64,000 bases of DNA, from positions 1 through 64,000 of the forward strand of contig JAJDUC010000028.1 in the NCBI GenBank assembly GCA_022826865.1, given 5' to 3'. Of this stretch, positions 1 through 8,886 are shown piece after piece. The stretch comes from Anaerolineae bacterium. GTDB lineage: Bacteria > Chloroflexota > Anaerolineae > Aggregatilineales > Phototrophicaceae. The notes under the pieces were generated by a model. It was not told the DNA's origin and did not search any database. It saw only the letters and a program-made list of their open reading frames with translations. The position numbers were made by a program, and so were the translations under genes. The stretch's first letter is position 1, and every line of letters starts with the position of its first letter.

Positions 1-2
1 AA

Positions 3-76
3 TGTAGGGGCGTCTCGTGAGACGCCCGTTGAAAATGGCCTGCAAATTGCGGGCGTTTCAGCGAAACGCCCCTACA
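3..76. repeat. REP-doublet (BIME-like) element, copy 1
   Basis: This 74-bp element begins TGTAGGGGCGT and ends with the matching inverted sequence. Each end carries a perfect hairpin: arms GGGCGTCTC/GAGACGCCC at 8-27 and GGGCGTTTC/GAAACGCCC at 51-71. GTAG directly precedes the left hairpin and CTAC directly follows the right one. That is the layout of two REP units in inverted orientation, a family normally mobilised by REP-associated tyrosine transposases. No such transposase lies in this window. Copies with the same length and different stems are at 5966 and 35975. Confidence 0.8.
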
Positions 77-178
77 GATTACGAAATGTGAGGCGAAATT
101 GTCATTTGTCAGCGCAATTTCAATTTGATGCGATTGCCCTGTGCCAAAACTGCATTGTTGCGCGGGGTTTGGGCGAGT

Positions 179-1828
179 ATGATTCCGCACATGTGGCGAT
201 CTGTCGCAGCACTCATTCTTAGCGGCGCGCTCCTGGTCGGCTGCAATCTGAGCGCCGCCGCCAACGCCGACGTGCCCACGCGGGAGAACGCCGGCCGGCT
301 GCGGCTCTCGGCGTCCACCTCGGTTGCGACCGAGGCCGGAGCGACGGCCACTTTCACAGAGGTCCCGCTGACGGCGACAGCGTTGACTCTGGCGCCGACC
401 CAGAGCAGGTGCCTTAGCGATGAGGAGCGGCCGCCGCGCCGCGTATTCGCGGATGTTCGCATCGACTATGCGACGAAAGCCGCGTTAATCGAACAGCGCA
501 TCGAATTCCTCAATCGCGAAGATGCCGCGCTCGAAGAAATCGTGCTGGATGTGCAAAGCAATCAATGGGAAGACAGTTTCCAGTTGGAGCATCTTTCCGT
601 CAATGGGCGCCAGGTATCGCAGGAATTGCTCTTAAATCGACTCACTTTGGGGCTGCCGGAGCCGCTGGAAAAGAACTGCTGGCTCGAGATTGAGCTCGGG
701 TTTCGCCTGCAGCCTTCCGAGATCCGCGACGGTCTGCGCTCGTATCGCGGTTTCTTCGGATATAGCCCGCGACAGCTCAATCTGGGGCACTTCCTGCCGA
801 CGGTGGCTGCGCGGCTGGCCGGGCAATGGCGCATCCACGATCCAATCGGCATTGGCGAGCAGGTAGTATACGAAGTGGCCGATTGGCAGGTTCGCGTCAG
901 CGTTGAGAACGCGGATTCCTCCCTGAGGCTGGCGGCGCCCGGCGCTGTCACAGAGCTCGCTGACAATAGCTGGGTGGTTACATTGCCGGATTCGCGTGAC
1001 TTTGCCATCAGCCTGAGCGAAGAATTCGTCCTTCACGAGCAGCAGATCAATCAGGGGCTGAGCCTGGCCGTCTACTCCTTCGCCGATGCGCGAATTAACG
1101 CGGGTGGGCTCTGGCTGGATGGCGCGGAACATACCCTGAAGGAAGCGGTCAAAGCACTGGATTTGTTCAGCCGCTTATTCGGCGACTACGAGCGCGACCG
1201 CTTCGTCATTGTTCAAGGCGATTTTCCCGATGGCATGGAATTCAGCGGCCTGGTCTTTGTAGGCAGCGCCTGGTTTTACCAGTATGATGGCAGTCCAAGA
1301 AATTATCTCACGTTGATCTCGGTTCATGAGATCGCTCATCAGTGGTGGTATGCGAAGGTAGGCAACGACGCCGCGCTGAACCCTTGGCTGGACGAGGCGC
1401 TGGCGACATACAGCGAGTATCTCTATATTGAATCGGAATATCCGACGGAACGGAATTGGTGGTGGAGCTTTCGTGTAGCCGGCTATTTCCCGCAGGGGAA
1501 GGTGGACAGCACGGTCTACGAATTCCGCACCCCGCGCGAGTATATCAACGCGGTGTATTTGCGCGGCGTGCAAATGCTGCAGAATCTGCGCGACGATATT
1601 GGCGATGACTCATTCTTTGAGTTGCTGCGCGCGTATGGGGAAGCCGGCGCCGGACGGGTTGCCGAGCCGACGCTTTTCTGGCGCCATCTTACTGACGAGC
1701 AAGTCCCGATTACCTGGGACACTAGAAGCGAGTTCCTGCGCGATCCGGACGTACAGGCGCCGCCAGCGGAAGGCGCCGCGGGTCCGGTTGAAGCGACTGA
1801 AAATGAATCGGGAAAGGACTCGCCGTGA
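179..1828 (+). CDS. M1-family (gluzincin) peptidase-like lipoprotein
   Basis: The predicted product is a 549-aa exported metallopeptidase homologue. The start is taken at ATG 179; a TTG at 125 and ATGs at 128 and 191 are also in frame. The beginning reads as a lipoprotein signal: Arg, a hydrophobic stretch, then a lipobox ending LLVGC, so the protein is probably anchored outside the cytoplasmic membrane. The zinc site is HEIAHQWW near residue 383, with the third ligand Glu near residue 406 in WLDEAL, giving the HEXXH-18-E spacing of M1 aminopeptidases. The usual GAMEN substrate motif appears as GMEFSG, so exopeptidase specificity is uncertain. The stop overlaps the start of the next gene (GTGA), so the two are probably cotranscribed. 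Family assignment is firm; substrate is unknown. Confidence 0.8.
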   Translation: MIPHMWRSVAALILSGALLVGCNLSAAANADVPTRENAGRLRLSASTSVATEAGATATFTEVPLTATALTLAPTQSRCLSDEERPPRRVFADVRIDYATKAALIEQRIEFLNREDAALEEIVLDVQSNQWEDSFQLEHLSVNGRQVSQELLLNRLTLGLPEPLEKNCWLEIELGFRLQPSEIRDGLRSYRGFFGYSPRQLNLGHFLPTVAARLAGQWRIHDPIGIGEQVVYEVADWQVRVSVENADSSLRLAAPGAVTELADNSWVVTLPDSRDFAISLSEEFVLHEQQINQGLSLAVYSFADARINAGGLWLDGAEHTLKEAVKALDLFSRLFGDYERDRFVIVQGDFPDGMEFSGLVFVGSAWFYQYDGSPRNYLTLISVHEIAHQWWYAKVGNDAALNPWLDEALATYSEYLYIESEYPTERNWWWSFRVAGYFPQGKVDSTVYEFRTPREYINAVYLRGVQMLQNLRDDIGDDSFFELLRAYGEAGAGRVAEPTLFWRHLTDEQVPITWDTRSEFLRDPDVQAPPAEGAAGPVEATENESGKDSP

Positions 1829-2211
1829 CTGTCTGTCCCGTCGATGCGCAAATCACATTTCTTTACACACGCGACCTGGCGCGCTCATCCCGGTTTTACG
1901 AGGGGGTTTTAGGTTGCAGTCTGACGCTCGATCAGGGAAGTTGCCGCATTTATCGACTGGCTGGCGGCGGCGCTTGCCTCGGCATCTGCCAGCGCGACGA
2001 TGCGCCGGAGAATAACACCGGGCTGATATTAACGTTGGTAGCGCCCGATGTTGACGCCTGGCACGAGCGGATTGTTGCGAGCGGCTGGCCCTGCGAGCAT
2101 CCGCCGCGCTACAATGCCCACTACAAGATTTATCACTTTTTCCTGCGCGACCCGTCGGGTTATCGCATCGAGATTCAGCGCTTTGACAGCGAAGATTGGA
2201 ATCAATCCTGA
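1825..2211 (+). CDS. VOC (glyoxalase/bleomycin-resistance) family protein
   Basis: This 128-aa protein has the length of a single vicinal-oxygen-chelate subunit. It shows the opening strand and helix pattern ITFLYTRDLARSSRFYEGVLG and the closing DPSGYRIEIQRF typical of the glyoxalase fold; such proteins bind a metal or small ligand as dimers. The GTG start overlaps the peptidase stop and follows a GGAAAGGA-type ribosome site, so the two are translationally coupled. Its C-terminus converges on the ppc gene only 6 bp away. The reaction cannot be told from sequence: lyase, dioxygenase and binding-protein roles are all possible. Confidence 0.75.
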   Translation: MTVCPVDAQITFLYTRDLARSSRFYEGVLGCSLTLDQGSCRIYRLAGGGACLGICQRDDAPENNTGLILTLVAPDVDAWHERIVASGWPCEHPPRYNAHYKIYHFFLRDPSGYRIEIQRFDSEDWNQS

Positions 2212-2217
2212 GCGGGC

Positions 2218-4914
2218 TCAGCCGGTTGTCTTCATGCCAGCGGCGATGCCATTGATTGTCGCGAGCGTTGCATCCAGCACTGGACGCCGTTCGCTGTTGT
2301 TCCGCTCCATTTGGCGCAATTCGCGCAATAGGGCCACCTGCATAAAATTCAGCGGATCCACATAAGGATTGCGCCGTTCAATTGATGTTTTGATCGCGAG
2401 CATGTTATCCAGCAGCGCTTCCTGGCCGGTGACGTCCAAAATCATCCGGCTGCTGAGCGCGTGCTCGTCTTTGATCCAATTGAAATATTGCTCGCGCAGT
2501 TCCGCCGGATCCACCAAGGAAGCGTAGACCTCGGCAATGCCCATATCGGCTTTGGCCACATCAAGTTGCGCGTTGTCGATCAAGGCATTGAAGAAGGACC
2601 AATTGCGATACATTTCCCGCAGCAGGGCGAGGTTGCTGGAATGCTCATCGACAAAGGTCTTGAACGCGCTGCCAAGCCCGAACCAACTCGGCACGATAGC
2701 GCGGCTCTGCATCCAACTGAACATCCAGGGAATGGCGCGCATGGCGGAGAAGCCGCCCCGCGCTTGCCGCTTGGCCGGGCGCGAACTGATCTGCATCATG
2801 CTCAATTCTTCAATTGGCGTTGCCTGCTGCCAATAATCCAGGAAGCCATCGCTTTCGTATACGAACTTGCGGTAGCATTTCTGGCTCAATTCGGACAGCC
2901 GCGCCATGGCTTCGTAATAATGCGCCGGAACATGATGCCTTTCTTGCAAGCCCATACCGATCAATACAGCGTTAAGGACCTGGTTTAGGTGACGATGCCC
3001 AATGCCCCGGTTGCTGTAGCGGTAGGCGATGACTTCACCTTGTTCGGTAATCTTGACGCCGCCGTGCAAAGACTCCGGCGGTTGCGAGAGAATGGCGCGG
3101 TTGGTCGGTCCGCCACCGCGCCCAATGCTGCCGCCGCGGCCGTGAAACAATTCCAGCGAGACACCTTTTTCGACGCATTTCTCGGTAAGAATCCGCTGGG
3201 AATCGTAAAGATGCCAATTCGAGGCGATGTAGCCGCCATCCTTGCTGCTGTCCGAGTATCCGATCATCACCTGCTGTCGCAATCCGCGCTTGCCGGCGCG
3301 CGCGACCAAATGCTTGCGATACTCCCGGTTTTCAAACAAGTGCTCCATAATTTCGGGCGCCTGGTAAAGATCGTCGATGGTTTCGAACAACGGCACAATG
3401 TGGATATCGTGATCAATGCCGACCTCGCGCGCAAACAGCAGCATCGCCAGCACATCGCTGGGCTGCTTGGACATGCTGGCGATCACCGTATCAATGACTA
3501 TGGCATCGTATTCGCGGTGCGCTTGCGCGATCATGCGCCAAGTGCGGATGATGCGCTGCGTTGTTTCGGTGAAGATGCCGATCTCTGTGGGAAAGAGCGG
3601 ACGCCTGTTGCTGATTTCAGCCGTCAGCAGCGCCTGCTTTTCTGTTTCCGGCAATGCGCTGTAATCCTCCACAATGCCATAATGCGCGCAGAGTTCACCA
3701 ATGGCCGCGGCGTGCAATCTGGCGTCTTCTCGCACTTCGAGCGGCGTCAGGTGCAGGCCAAACAGGCGCGCTTTGCGCACGAGACGCTGAACTTCGCCCG
3801 TGGCCGCGCGCCGACCGCGATAAGCCTTCAAACTATCTTGAATCTGCAGCAAATCGCGCAGGAAGTCGCGGCTGGATCGGTATTGATCCGTAGCCAGCTT
3901 CCCTCGGATTGCCGCCAGCTTCTTGCGATACAGCTCGCCTGGAAAGCGCTTGTCCGGCGGATATTCCTCCCTCACCGCCGCCTGCAATTCTTCGGAGGCG
4001 CCGAATTCGTCCGTATTCTGCGTCAGATGCTTTGAAAGGCCGTCGATCTCTTCCAGATAGATTTGACGCGCCGTATGCCGCAGCGTCTCCAGTGTCTGCA
4101 AGGTGACATCGGTGGTCACATTGGGGTTGCCATCGCGGTCGCCGCCGATCCATGAGGCATAACGCAGAACCGGGGGCAGCTCCGTCCAATCCGCATCCGG
4201 ATACGAGCGTTCCAGCGCCAATTGCAGATCTTCGTAGATATCGATCACGACATCGAGGATCACCGAGCGAATGAAATAGATGCCGAAGTTGACTTCGTCG
4301 GCGACTTGCTTCTTGGATGCGCGCACCTGCCGCGTCTGCCAGAGCTCTTCAACTTCCTCCGCCAGCGCGCTCTCCAACTTGCGCAGCTCCCGCGGCAGCA
4401 GGGTCTGTCGGTCGCGGTCTTCCATCATCTGCGCGATATGACGCAGCTTGACAAGTATCTCTTGCCGTTTCGCTTCGGAGGGATGGGCCGTTAACACGAG
4501 GCGCAGCCGCGTCTGTTCCAGGAGGGCGCGCATCTGCTCGGCGGAGACGTTATTCTGCTTCAGCGCGCGGATGGCGTTGGCAATCGACTCCTTGAGCGTG
4601 CCATTGGCTTCCCGCTCGCGAATCACGCGTATTCTTTGAATGTCTTCGGCGATATTGATCAATTGAAAATAATTCGAAAAAGCTTTTGTCAGGATATTCT
4701 TTGATTCCAGCGGCAGGTTTTCCAAGCGGTCCGCCAGCTTGAAGGCGGCCGCGGCATCCCCGCTCCGGCGGGCTTTGGACATGGCGCGGATCTCTTCGAC
4801 CAGGTTGTAGGCTTCAAGGCCGTTCTGCTCTTGAATGATGATGCCGAGCAAATTGCCGAGCGTGCGTATGTCTCCGCCCAAGGCGCTTTGGCTTGCCTTG
4901 CGTCCTTCGCTCAT
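2218..4914 (-). CDS. ppc: phosphoenolpyruvate carboxylase
   Basis: The product makes oxaloacetate from PEP and bicarbonate, the anaplerotic supply for aspartate- and 2-oxoglutarate-derived amino acids, including the Lys and Arg pathways encoded here. It is 898 aa, full length for the bacterial enzyme. LTAHPSEAKRQ near residue 144 carries the first catalytic His (most homologues have HPTEA). Later blocks are GYSDSSKDGGY and the FHGRGGSIGRGGGP loop with the catalytic Arg/His region. The C-terminus ends in TTG, close to the conserved NTG end that closes the active site. ATG 4914 gives the N-terminus. The gene appears monocistronic. Confidence 0.97.
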   Translation of the reverse strand: MSEGRKASQSALGGDIRTLGNLLGIIIQEQNGLEAYNLVEEIRAMSKARRSGDAAAAFKLADRLENLPLESKNILTKAFSNYFQLINIAEDIQRIRVIREREANGTLKESIANAIRALKQNNVSAEQMRALLEQTRLRLVLTAHPSEAKRQEILVKLRHIAQMMEDRDRQTLLPRELRKLESALAEEVEELWQTRQVRASKKQVADEVNFGIYFIRSVILDVVIDIYEDLQLALERSYPDADWTELPPVLRYASWIGGDRDGNPNVTTDVTLQTLETLRHTARQIYLEEIDGLSKHLTQNTDEFGASEELQAAVREEYPPDKRFPGELYRKKLAAIRGKLATDQYRSSRDFLRDLLQIQDSLKAYRGRRAATGEVQRLVRKARLFGLHLTPLEVREDARLHAAAIGELCAHYGIVEDYSALPETEKQALLTAEISNRRPLFPTEIGIFTETTQRIIRTWRMIAQAHREYDAIVIDTVIASMSKQPSDVLAMLLFAREVGIDHDIHIVPLFETIDDLYQAPEIMEHLFENREYRKHLVARAGKRGLRQQVMIGYSDSSKDGGYIASNWHLYDSQRILTEKCVEKGVSLELFHGRGGSIGRGGGPTNRAILSQPPESLHGGVKITEQGEVIAYRYSNRGIGHRHLNQVLNAVLIGMGLQERHHVPAHYYEAMARLSELSQKCYRKFVYESDGFLDYWQQATPIEELSMMQISSRPAKRQARGGFSAMRAIPWMFSWMQSRAIVPSWFGLGSAFKTFVDEHSSNLALLREMYRNWSFFNALIDNAQLDVAKADMGIAEVYASLVDPAELREQYFNWIKDEHALSSRMILDVTGQEALLDNMLAIKTSIERRNPYVDPLNFMQVALLRELRQMERNNSERRPVLDATLATINGIAAGMKTTG

Positions 4915-5052
4915 GTCATACTCCCGCCTGTCATGACTTCCGCGGATGATTCCGGATGATATTCTTGCGTGCGCCGCAAGGCACTATAGTTCAAGATATA
5001 GCCCATATCCAGTACAAGTTGAGCGCGCCCGCGACCGGCGCCGCGCGGCCGG

Positions 5053-5949
5053 ATGACCGCTCTCATTGAATGCGTCGCCAATTTCTCCGAAGGGCGCCGC
5101 CGGGCAACCGTCGCCAGCGTCGTCGAGGAGATACAAAGCGTCGACGGCGTAGCTGTCTTCGGCTGGGAAAGCGATGCCGACCATAATCGTTCGGTTGTCA
5201 CATTCGTCGGCGAAACCGGCGCCATTGCGGAAGCCGCGTTCTCAGGCATCCGCGCGGCGGCGAATCTGATCGACATGGAGCGGCACAGTGGCCAGCATCC
5301 CCGCGTGGGCGCCGCCGATGTGATGCCCTTCGTTCCACTCTGCAATGCGACGATGGCGGATTGCATCAAGCTGTCGCGCCGGCTGGGCGCGCGCGTCGGT
5401 CATGAGTTGAATCTGCCGGTCTTTTTATACGAGCGTGCCGCCCTGAAACCCGGGAACAAAGACCTGGCCGATATCAGGCGCGGAGGTTACGAAGGCCTCA
5501 GGCGCGCGCTCAACGCGGGCGAGCCGCCGCAGCCCGATTTCGGGCCGCGGCGCTTGGGCCGGGCCGGCGCTTGCGTAATCGGCGCTCGCGGCATTTTGAT
5601 CGCCTTCAATGTCTATCTGTCGACATCGGATGTCGCGGTCGCCCGCAAGATCGCGAGCTCCATTCGGGCATCGTCCGGCGGCTTGCCGCATGTCAAGGCC
5701 CTGGGCTTGCGCGTCAAAGGCTTGGCGCAGGTATCCATGAACCTGACCAACTACAAGGTCACATCAATACGACAGGCCGTCGTCGAGATTCGCCGGCTAG
5801 CCCGGACTTACGGCCTTGACATCGCTTCTTCAGAGATCATTGGTCTGCTGCCGCAGGACGCCCTGACGGAAGCGGATTGCGCCGAGTTCCGGGTGTCGAA
5901 TTTCAGCGCGGACCGCGTGCTGGAGGCGCGGCTGCGGCAATTGCTGTGA
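5053..5949 (+). CDS. ftcD: glutamate formimidoyltransferase
   Basis: This 298-aa protein matches the N-terminal transferase part of FTCD: it starts with LIECVANFSEGR and contains HNRSVVTFVG and HSGQHPRVGAADVMPFVP. The family transfers the formimido group of N-formimidoyl-glutamate to tetrahydrofolate, the last step of one histidine degradation route. The cyclodeaminase half is absent and no hut gene is in the window, so 5-formimino-THF would need a separate enzyme encoded elsewhere. The gene stands alone, divergent from ppc. Family assignment is secure. Use in histidine catabolism is an inference, since stand-alone homologues can serve other folate reactions. Confidence 0.9.
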   Translation: MTALIECVANFSEGRRRATVASVVEEIQSVDGVAVFGWESDADHNRSVVTFVGETGAIAEAAFSGIRAAANLIDMERHSGQHPRVGAADVMPFVPLCNATMADCIKLSRRLGARVGHELNLPVFLYERAALKPGNKDLADIRRGGYEGLRRALNAGEPPQPDFGPRRLGRAGACVIGARGILIAFNVYLSTSDVAVARKIASSIRASSGGLPHVKALGLRVKGLAQVSMNLTNYKVTSIRQAVVEIRRLARTYGLDIASSEIIGLLPQDALTEADCAEFRVSNFSADRVLEARLRQLL

Positions 5950-5965
5950 CCCGTCAGAAGTATCG

Positions 5966-6039
5966 TGTAGGGGCGATTCTGTGAATCGCCCACCGAAACA
6001 AGCGGGGATTTTCGGGCGACACACAGTGTCGCCCCTACA
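5966..6039. repeat. REP-doublet (BIME-like) element, copy 2, with extended homology to 6100
   Basis: A 74-bp element with perfect 11-bp ends (TGTAGGGGCGA and its inverse). Its two perfect hairpins have arms GGGCGATTC/GAATCGCCC and GGGCGACAC/GTGTCGCCC. The homology continues to about 6100 through TTACTTGCGTTTACTTCTGTG, and the whole 5966-6100 block is repeated in inverted orientation at about 35914-36048. The element fills most of the 302-bp gap between ftcD and the ABC transporter; the rest of the gap holds only the promoter below. Confidence 0.85.
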
Positions 6040-6172
6040 TTTCGACCTTGCGCTGAATTTTGCACGACTTACTTGCGTTTACTTCTGTGTCTATGTGGTG
6101 ATTTATCCTGCGCCAAGCTAGGTGTTCAAGATATTTCCACCGATATAAACATTCCCTTCCAGCGCGCCAAGA

Positions 6173-6200
6173 TTGTTGCTGGTTTGAGCTGTGGTACAAT
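6173..6200 (+). promoter_or_regulatory. possible sigma-70 promoter of the peptide ABC transporter operon
   Basis: TTGTTG and TACAAT are separated by 16 bp and lie about 50 bp before the GTG start of the binding-protein gene. The match is partial and no operator-like repeat is visible beside it. Confidence 0.35.
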
Positions 6201-6251
6201 CTTATGCGCCGAACTTTGGCGCATTTCAATTTGATAACCGGAGGACATATC

Positions 6252-7799
6252 GTGAACAGACGTATACCGGTCTTCTGTATACTGTTGGCGCTGATGTTGA
6301 CACCACTTTATGTAACGCTGGCGCAGGACCGCAATGTCTTTGTCTACGCCCATCCCGTCGCCTTCCCCAATCTGGATCCCAGTTCCGGGAATTCCAACGA
6401 AAACGTCGTCAACGGCAATGTTTATGAAACATTGACCTTTTATAACGCGCCGGGCAGTGATGAAGCGCTTAGCCCCAAATTGGCCGTTTCCTGGCAACCG
6501 TCCGACGACTCTTTGACCTGGACCTTCAACCTGCGTGATGGCGTGACCTTCCATGACGGCGCGGCCTTGGATGCCGCCGCGGTCAAGAAGTCGCTGGACC
6601 GCACGATAGGCATGGGCGAAGGCTCCGCCTGGATATTCGATCCGATCGAATCGATTGAGGTGGTCGATGACCTCGTCGTGCAGTTCAACCTGAGTTACGC
6701 GGCGCCGCTGGATCTGGTCTTGTCCGCTGGCTATGCCGCCTGGATCATGAGCCCGAACGCCGCCAATCAAGACAGCGCCTGGTTCAATGATGGAAACGGC
6801 GCCGGCACCGGTCCCTACAGCATCGCCGCTTACGAACCCGGTCAGCGCATGGTTTTGGAGGCTTACGCCGATTATTGGGGCGGTTGGGAAGAGGGCCAGT
6901 TTGACACCGTCGTCTTCGACATCGCTGAAGATGTGACGGTTCTGGAGCAGATGATCCGCTCCGGCAATGCCGATTTCACCTACAGCTTGCCCTTTGACAA
7001 CTATGGACCGCTATCGGAAGCGCAAGGCGTAACGGTTGATGTGACGCCGTCGTTCCAGAATCTGCTGATCCTGCTCAACAATGTCAAGGAACCGACAAAT
7101 AATCCCCTCGTGCGTCAAGCGATATCCTACGCATTTCCCTACGATGATGTGGTCGCGAGTCTCTACGCCGGCATGGGCACACAAGGGCGCGGTCCGATTC
7201 CCGCCAATATGTGGGGGCACGGATACGGCCTCTACCAGTACAGCCATGATTTGGACAAGGCGCGCGAGCTGCTGGCCCAGGCGGGTTATGCCGACGGCGG
7301 CATCAACCTGGTTTATACCCATGTCGCCAGTGATCTCGATGAGCAGCAGGTGGGCGAACTTTGGCGCGCCAGCCTGGCTGAAATCGGCGTCGATCTGGAG
7401 ATTCGCGGATTGGCTTGGGAAGCGCAATGGGATTTGGCGATCAATGATCCAGCTAGCGCGCAGGACGCCTTCGGCTTCTACTGGTGGCCCGATTACATCA
7501 CGCCAAACTCCTGGCTTTATGGCATGTTCCGCAGCGAAGAGGAACCCTTCTTCAATCTGGGCTACTATGCCAATCAGGATTTCGATAATCTGATCGACCA
7601 TGCCGCCGAAATCAGCGGCGTCGATCGCGCCGCCGCCGAGGACATGTTCATTCAGGCGCAAGAGATGCTCCTGGATGACGCCGCGGCCATTTTTGTCGTG
7701 GACCTGCCGGATATCCACGTGATTCGCGACGATGTCAGCGGATACGCCAATAATCCCGCCTATCCGCATGTCATCTTCATCCACGATCTGAATCGGTAG
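6252..7799 (+). CDS. ABC transporter substrate-binding protein, peptide/nickel (SBP_bac_5) family
   Basis: This 515-aa exported binding protein is the receptor of a dipeptide/oligopeptide-type importer. GTG 6252 is chosen because GGAGG lies 8 bp upstream and translation from it begins directly with a signal peptide (NRRIPVFCILLALML, then a likely cut after TLAQ). The longer ORF track start adds 16 residues before the ribosome site. The mature protein shows the family pattern: an opening block on SPKLAVSW and LTWTFNLRDGVTFHDG, then ARELLAQAGY in the second lobe. It heads a seven-gene run ending in hyuAB, which hints at amide or short-peptide ligands, but the ligand cannot be read from sequence. 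Confidence 0.9.
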   Translation: MNRRIPVFCILLALMLTPLYVTLAQDRNVFVYAHPVAFPNLDPSSGNSNENVVNGNVYETLTFYNAPGSDEALSPKLAVSWQPSDDSLTWTFNLRDGVTFHDGAALDAAAVKKSLDRTIGMGEGSAWIFDPIESIEVVDDLVVQFNLSYAAPLDLVLSAGYAAWIMSPNAANQDSAWFNDGNGAGTGPYSIAAYEPGQRMVLEAYADYWGGWEEGQFDTVVFDIAEDVTVLEQMIRSGNADFTYSLPFDNYGPLSEAQGVTVDVTPSFQNLLILLNNVKEPTNNPLVRQAISYAFPYDDVVASLYAGMGTQGRGPIPANMWGHGYGLYQYSHDLDKARELLAQAGYADGGINLVYTHVASDLDEQQVGELWRASLAEIGVDLEIRGLAWEAQWDLAINDPASAQDAFGFYWWPDYITPNSWLYGMFRSEEEPFFNLGYYANQDFDNLIDHAAEISGVDRAAAEDMFIQAQEMLLDDAAAIFVVDLPDIHVIRDDVSGYANNPAYPHVIFIHDLNR

Positions 7800-7863
7800 C
7801 GACGGTCGCCGGGCGCGGTGCGGCTGCCGCTGCATCGCGCCCTCTCTCCCTTGAGCGGTTTGC

Positions 7864-8886
7864 ATGTTTACATTGAAGTATCTTCTGCGCCGGCTGGGTT
7901 TTTCAGTCTTCGTATTAGTCGGCGCGCTGGTATTGACATTCTTCGTTTCGCATGTGATTCCGAGCAACCCGGCTGCCCTGTACGCCGGGGCGCGGCCGCG
8001 CCCGGAACAGGTCGCTGAGATCGAAAAGAAACTCGGTTTGGACAAGCCGCTGCATCAGCAATTTTACCTTTATGTCAGTGAACTGCTGGAAGGCAATCTC
8101 GGCGAATCTTATCATTCCCGCCGCTCAATCAATACCGACCTGAGCATTTTCTTGCCTGCAACCTTGGAACTGGTCATCGCGGCGGTTCTAATTGCGCTGC
8201 TGCTGGGCATTCCGGTCGGTGTGCTGGCGGGCGCCTGGCCGCGCAGCCCGTTTGATTATGCGACCCGGCTGGTCGCCATCGCCGGTGTCTCAGTGCCGTC
8301 CTTCTGGCTGGCGTTGATCGCGCAATTCATTTTCTTCAGCCAGCTCGACCTGTTGCCCTTGGGCAGCCGCATCAGTCGCGACGCCACGCTCTTCTATCCT
8401 GTGACGGCGCAAACCGGCTTCTACCTCATTGACGCCGCCATCAGCGGAAATTGGAAAGCATGGGCAGACGCCCTGCATCATTTGATTCTGCCGGCGCTCG
8501 TACTAGCCGCCTATCCCTTGGGCATCACGATACGCATGATACAGACTTCAATGCTGGAAGCGCTATCGGAGACCTATATTACATCAGCGCGCGCGGCCGG
8601 CTTGTCGCGCCGGGTTATCCTCTTCAAGTTGGCTTTGAAAAACGCGATCATGCCGGCGCTGACGGTTGTCGGCTTGTCATTCGCCTATTCGATAACCGGC
8701 GCCTTCCTGGTGGAGACCATATTTTCCTGGCCCGGCGTGGGCAAATACGTCACTGAAGCTGTCCTCAACGTGGACTTTCCCGTCATCATCGCGGTTACGC
8801 TGGTCGTGACTGTCGTTTACATATTCGTGAATCTGGTCGTGGATCTGTTGCAATCGCTGCTGGATCCGCGCGTGCGGCTCGCTTGA
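7864..8886 (+). CDS. ABC transporter permease, DppB type
   Basis: A 340-aa inner-membrane permease with the DppB/OppB layout: TM1 at residues 10-30, a long extracytoplasmic loop, then five further TM helices. The cytoplasmic EAA loop that docks with the ATPases reads ARAAGLSRRVILFKLALKNAIMPA. Six TM helices and length are typical of the first permease of peptide/nickel importers. It starts 64 bp after the binding-protein stop and its TGA overlaps the TTG start of the next permease, so the two subunits are translationally coupled. Confidence 0.93.
   Translation: MFTLKYLLRRLGFSVFVLVGALVLTFFVSHVIPSNPAALYAGARPRPEQVAEIEKKLGLDKPLHQQFYLYVSELLEGNLGESYHSRRSINTDLSIFLPATLELVIAAVLIALLLGIPVGVLAGAWPRSPFDYATRLVAIAGVSVPSFWLALIAQFIFFSQLDLLPLGSRISRDATLFYPVTAQTGFYLIDAAISGNWKAWADALHHLILPALVLAAYPLGITIRMIQTSMLEALSETYITSARAAGLSRRVILFKLALKNAIMPALTVVGLSFAYSITGAFLVETIFSWPGVGKYVTEAVLNVDFPVIIAVTLVVTVVYIFVNLVVDLLQSLLDPRVRLA

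Noticed and set aside
2205-2225. Small palindrome between the VOC gene and ppc
   Set aside because: A six-base stem with a two-base loop and no T run; too weak to call a terminator.
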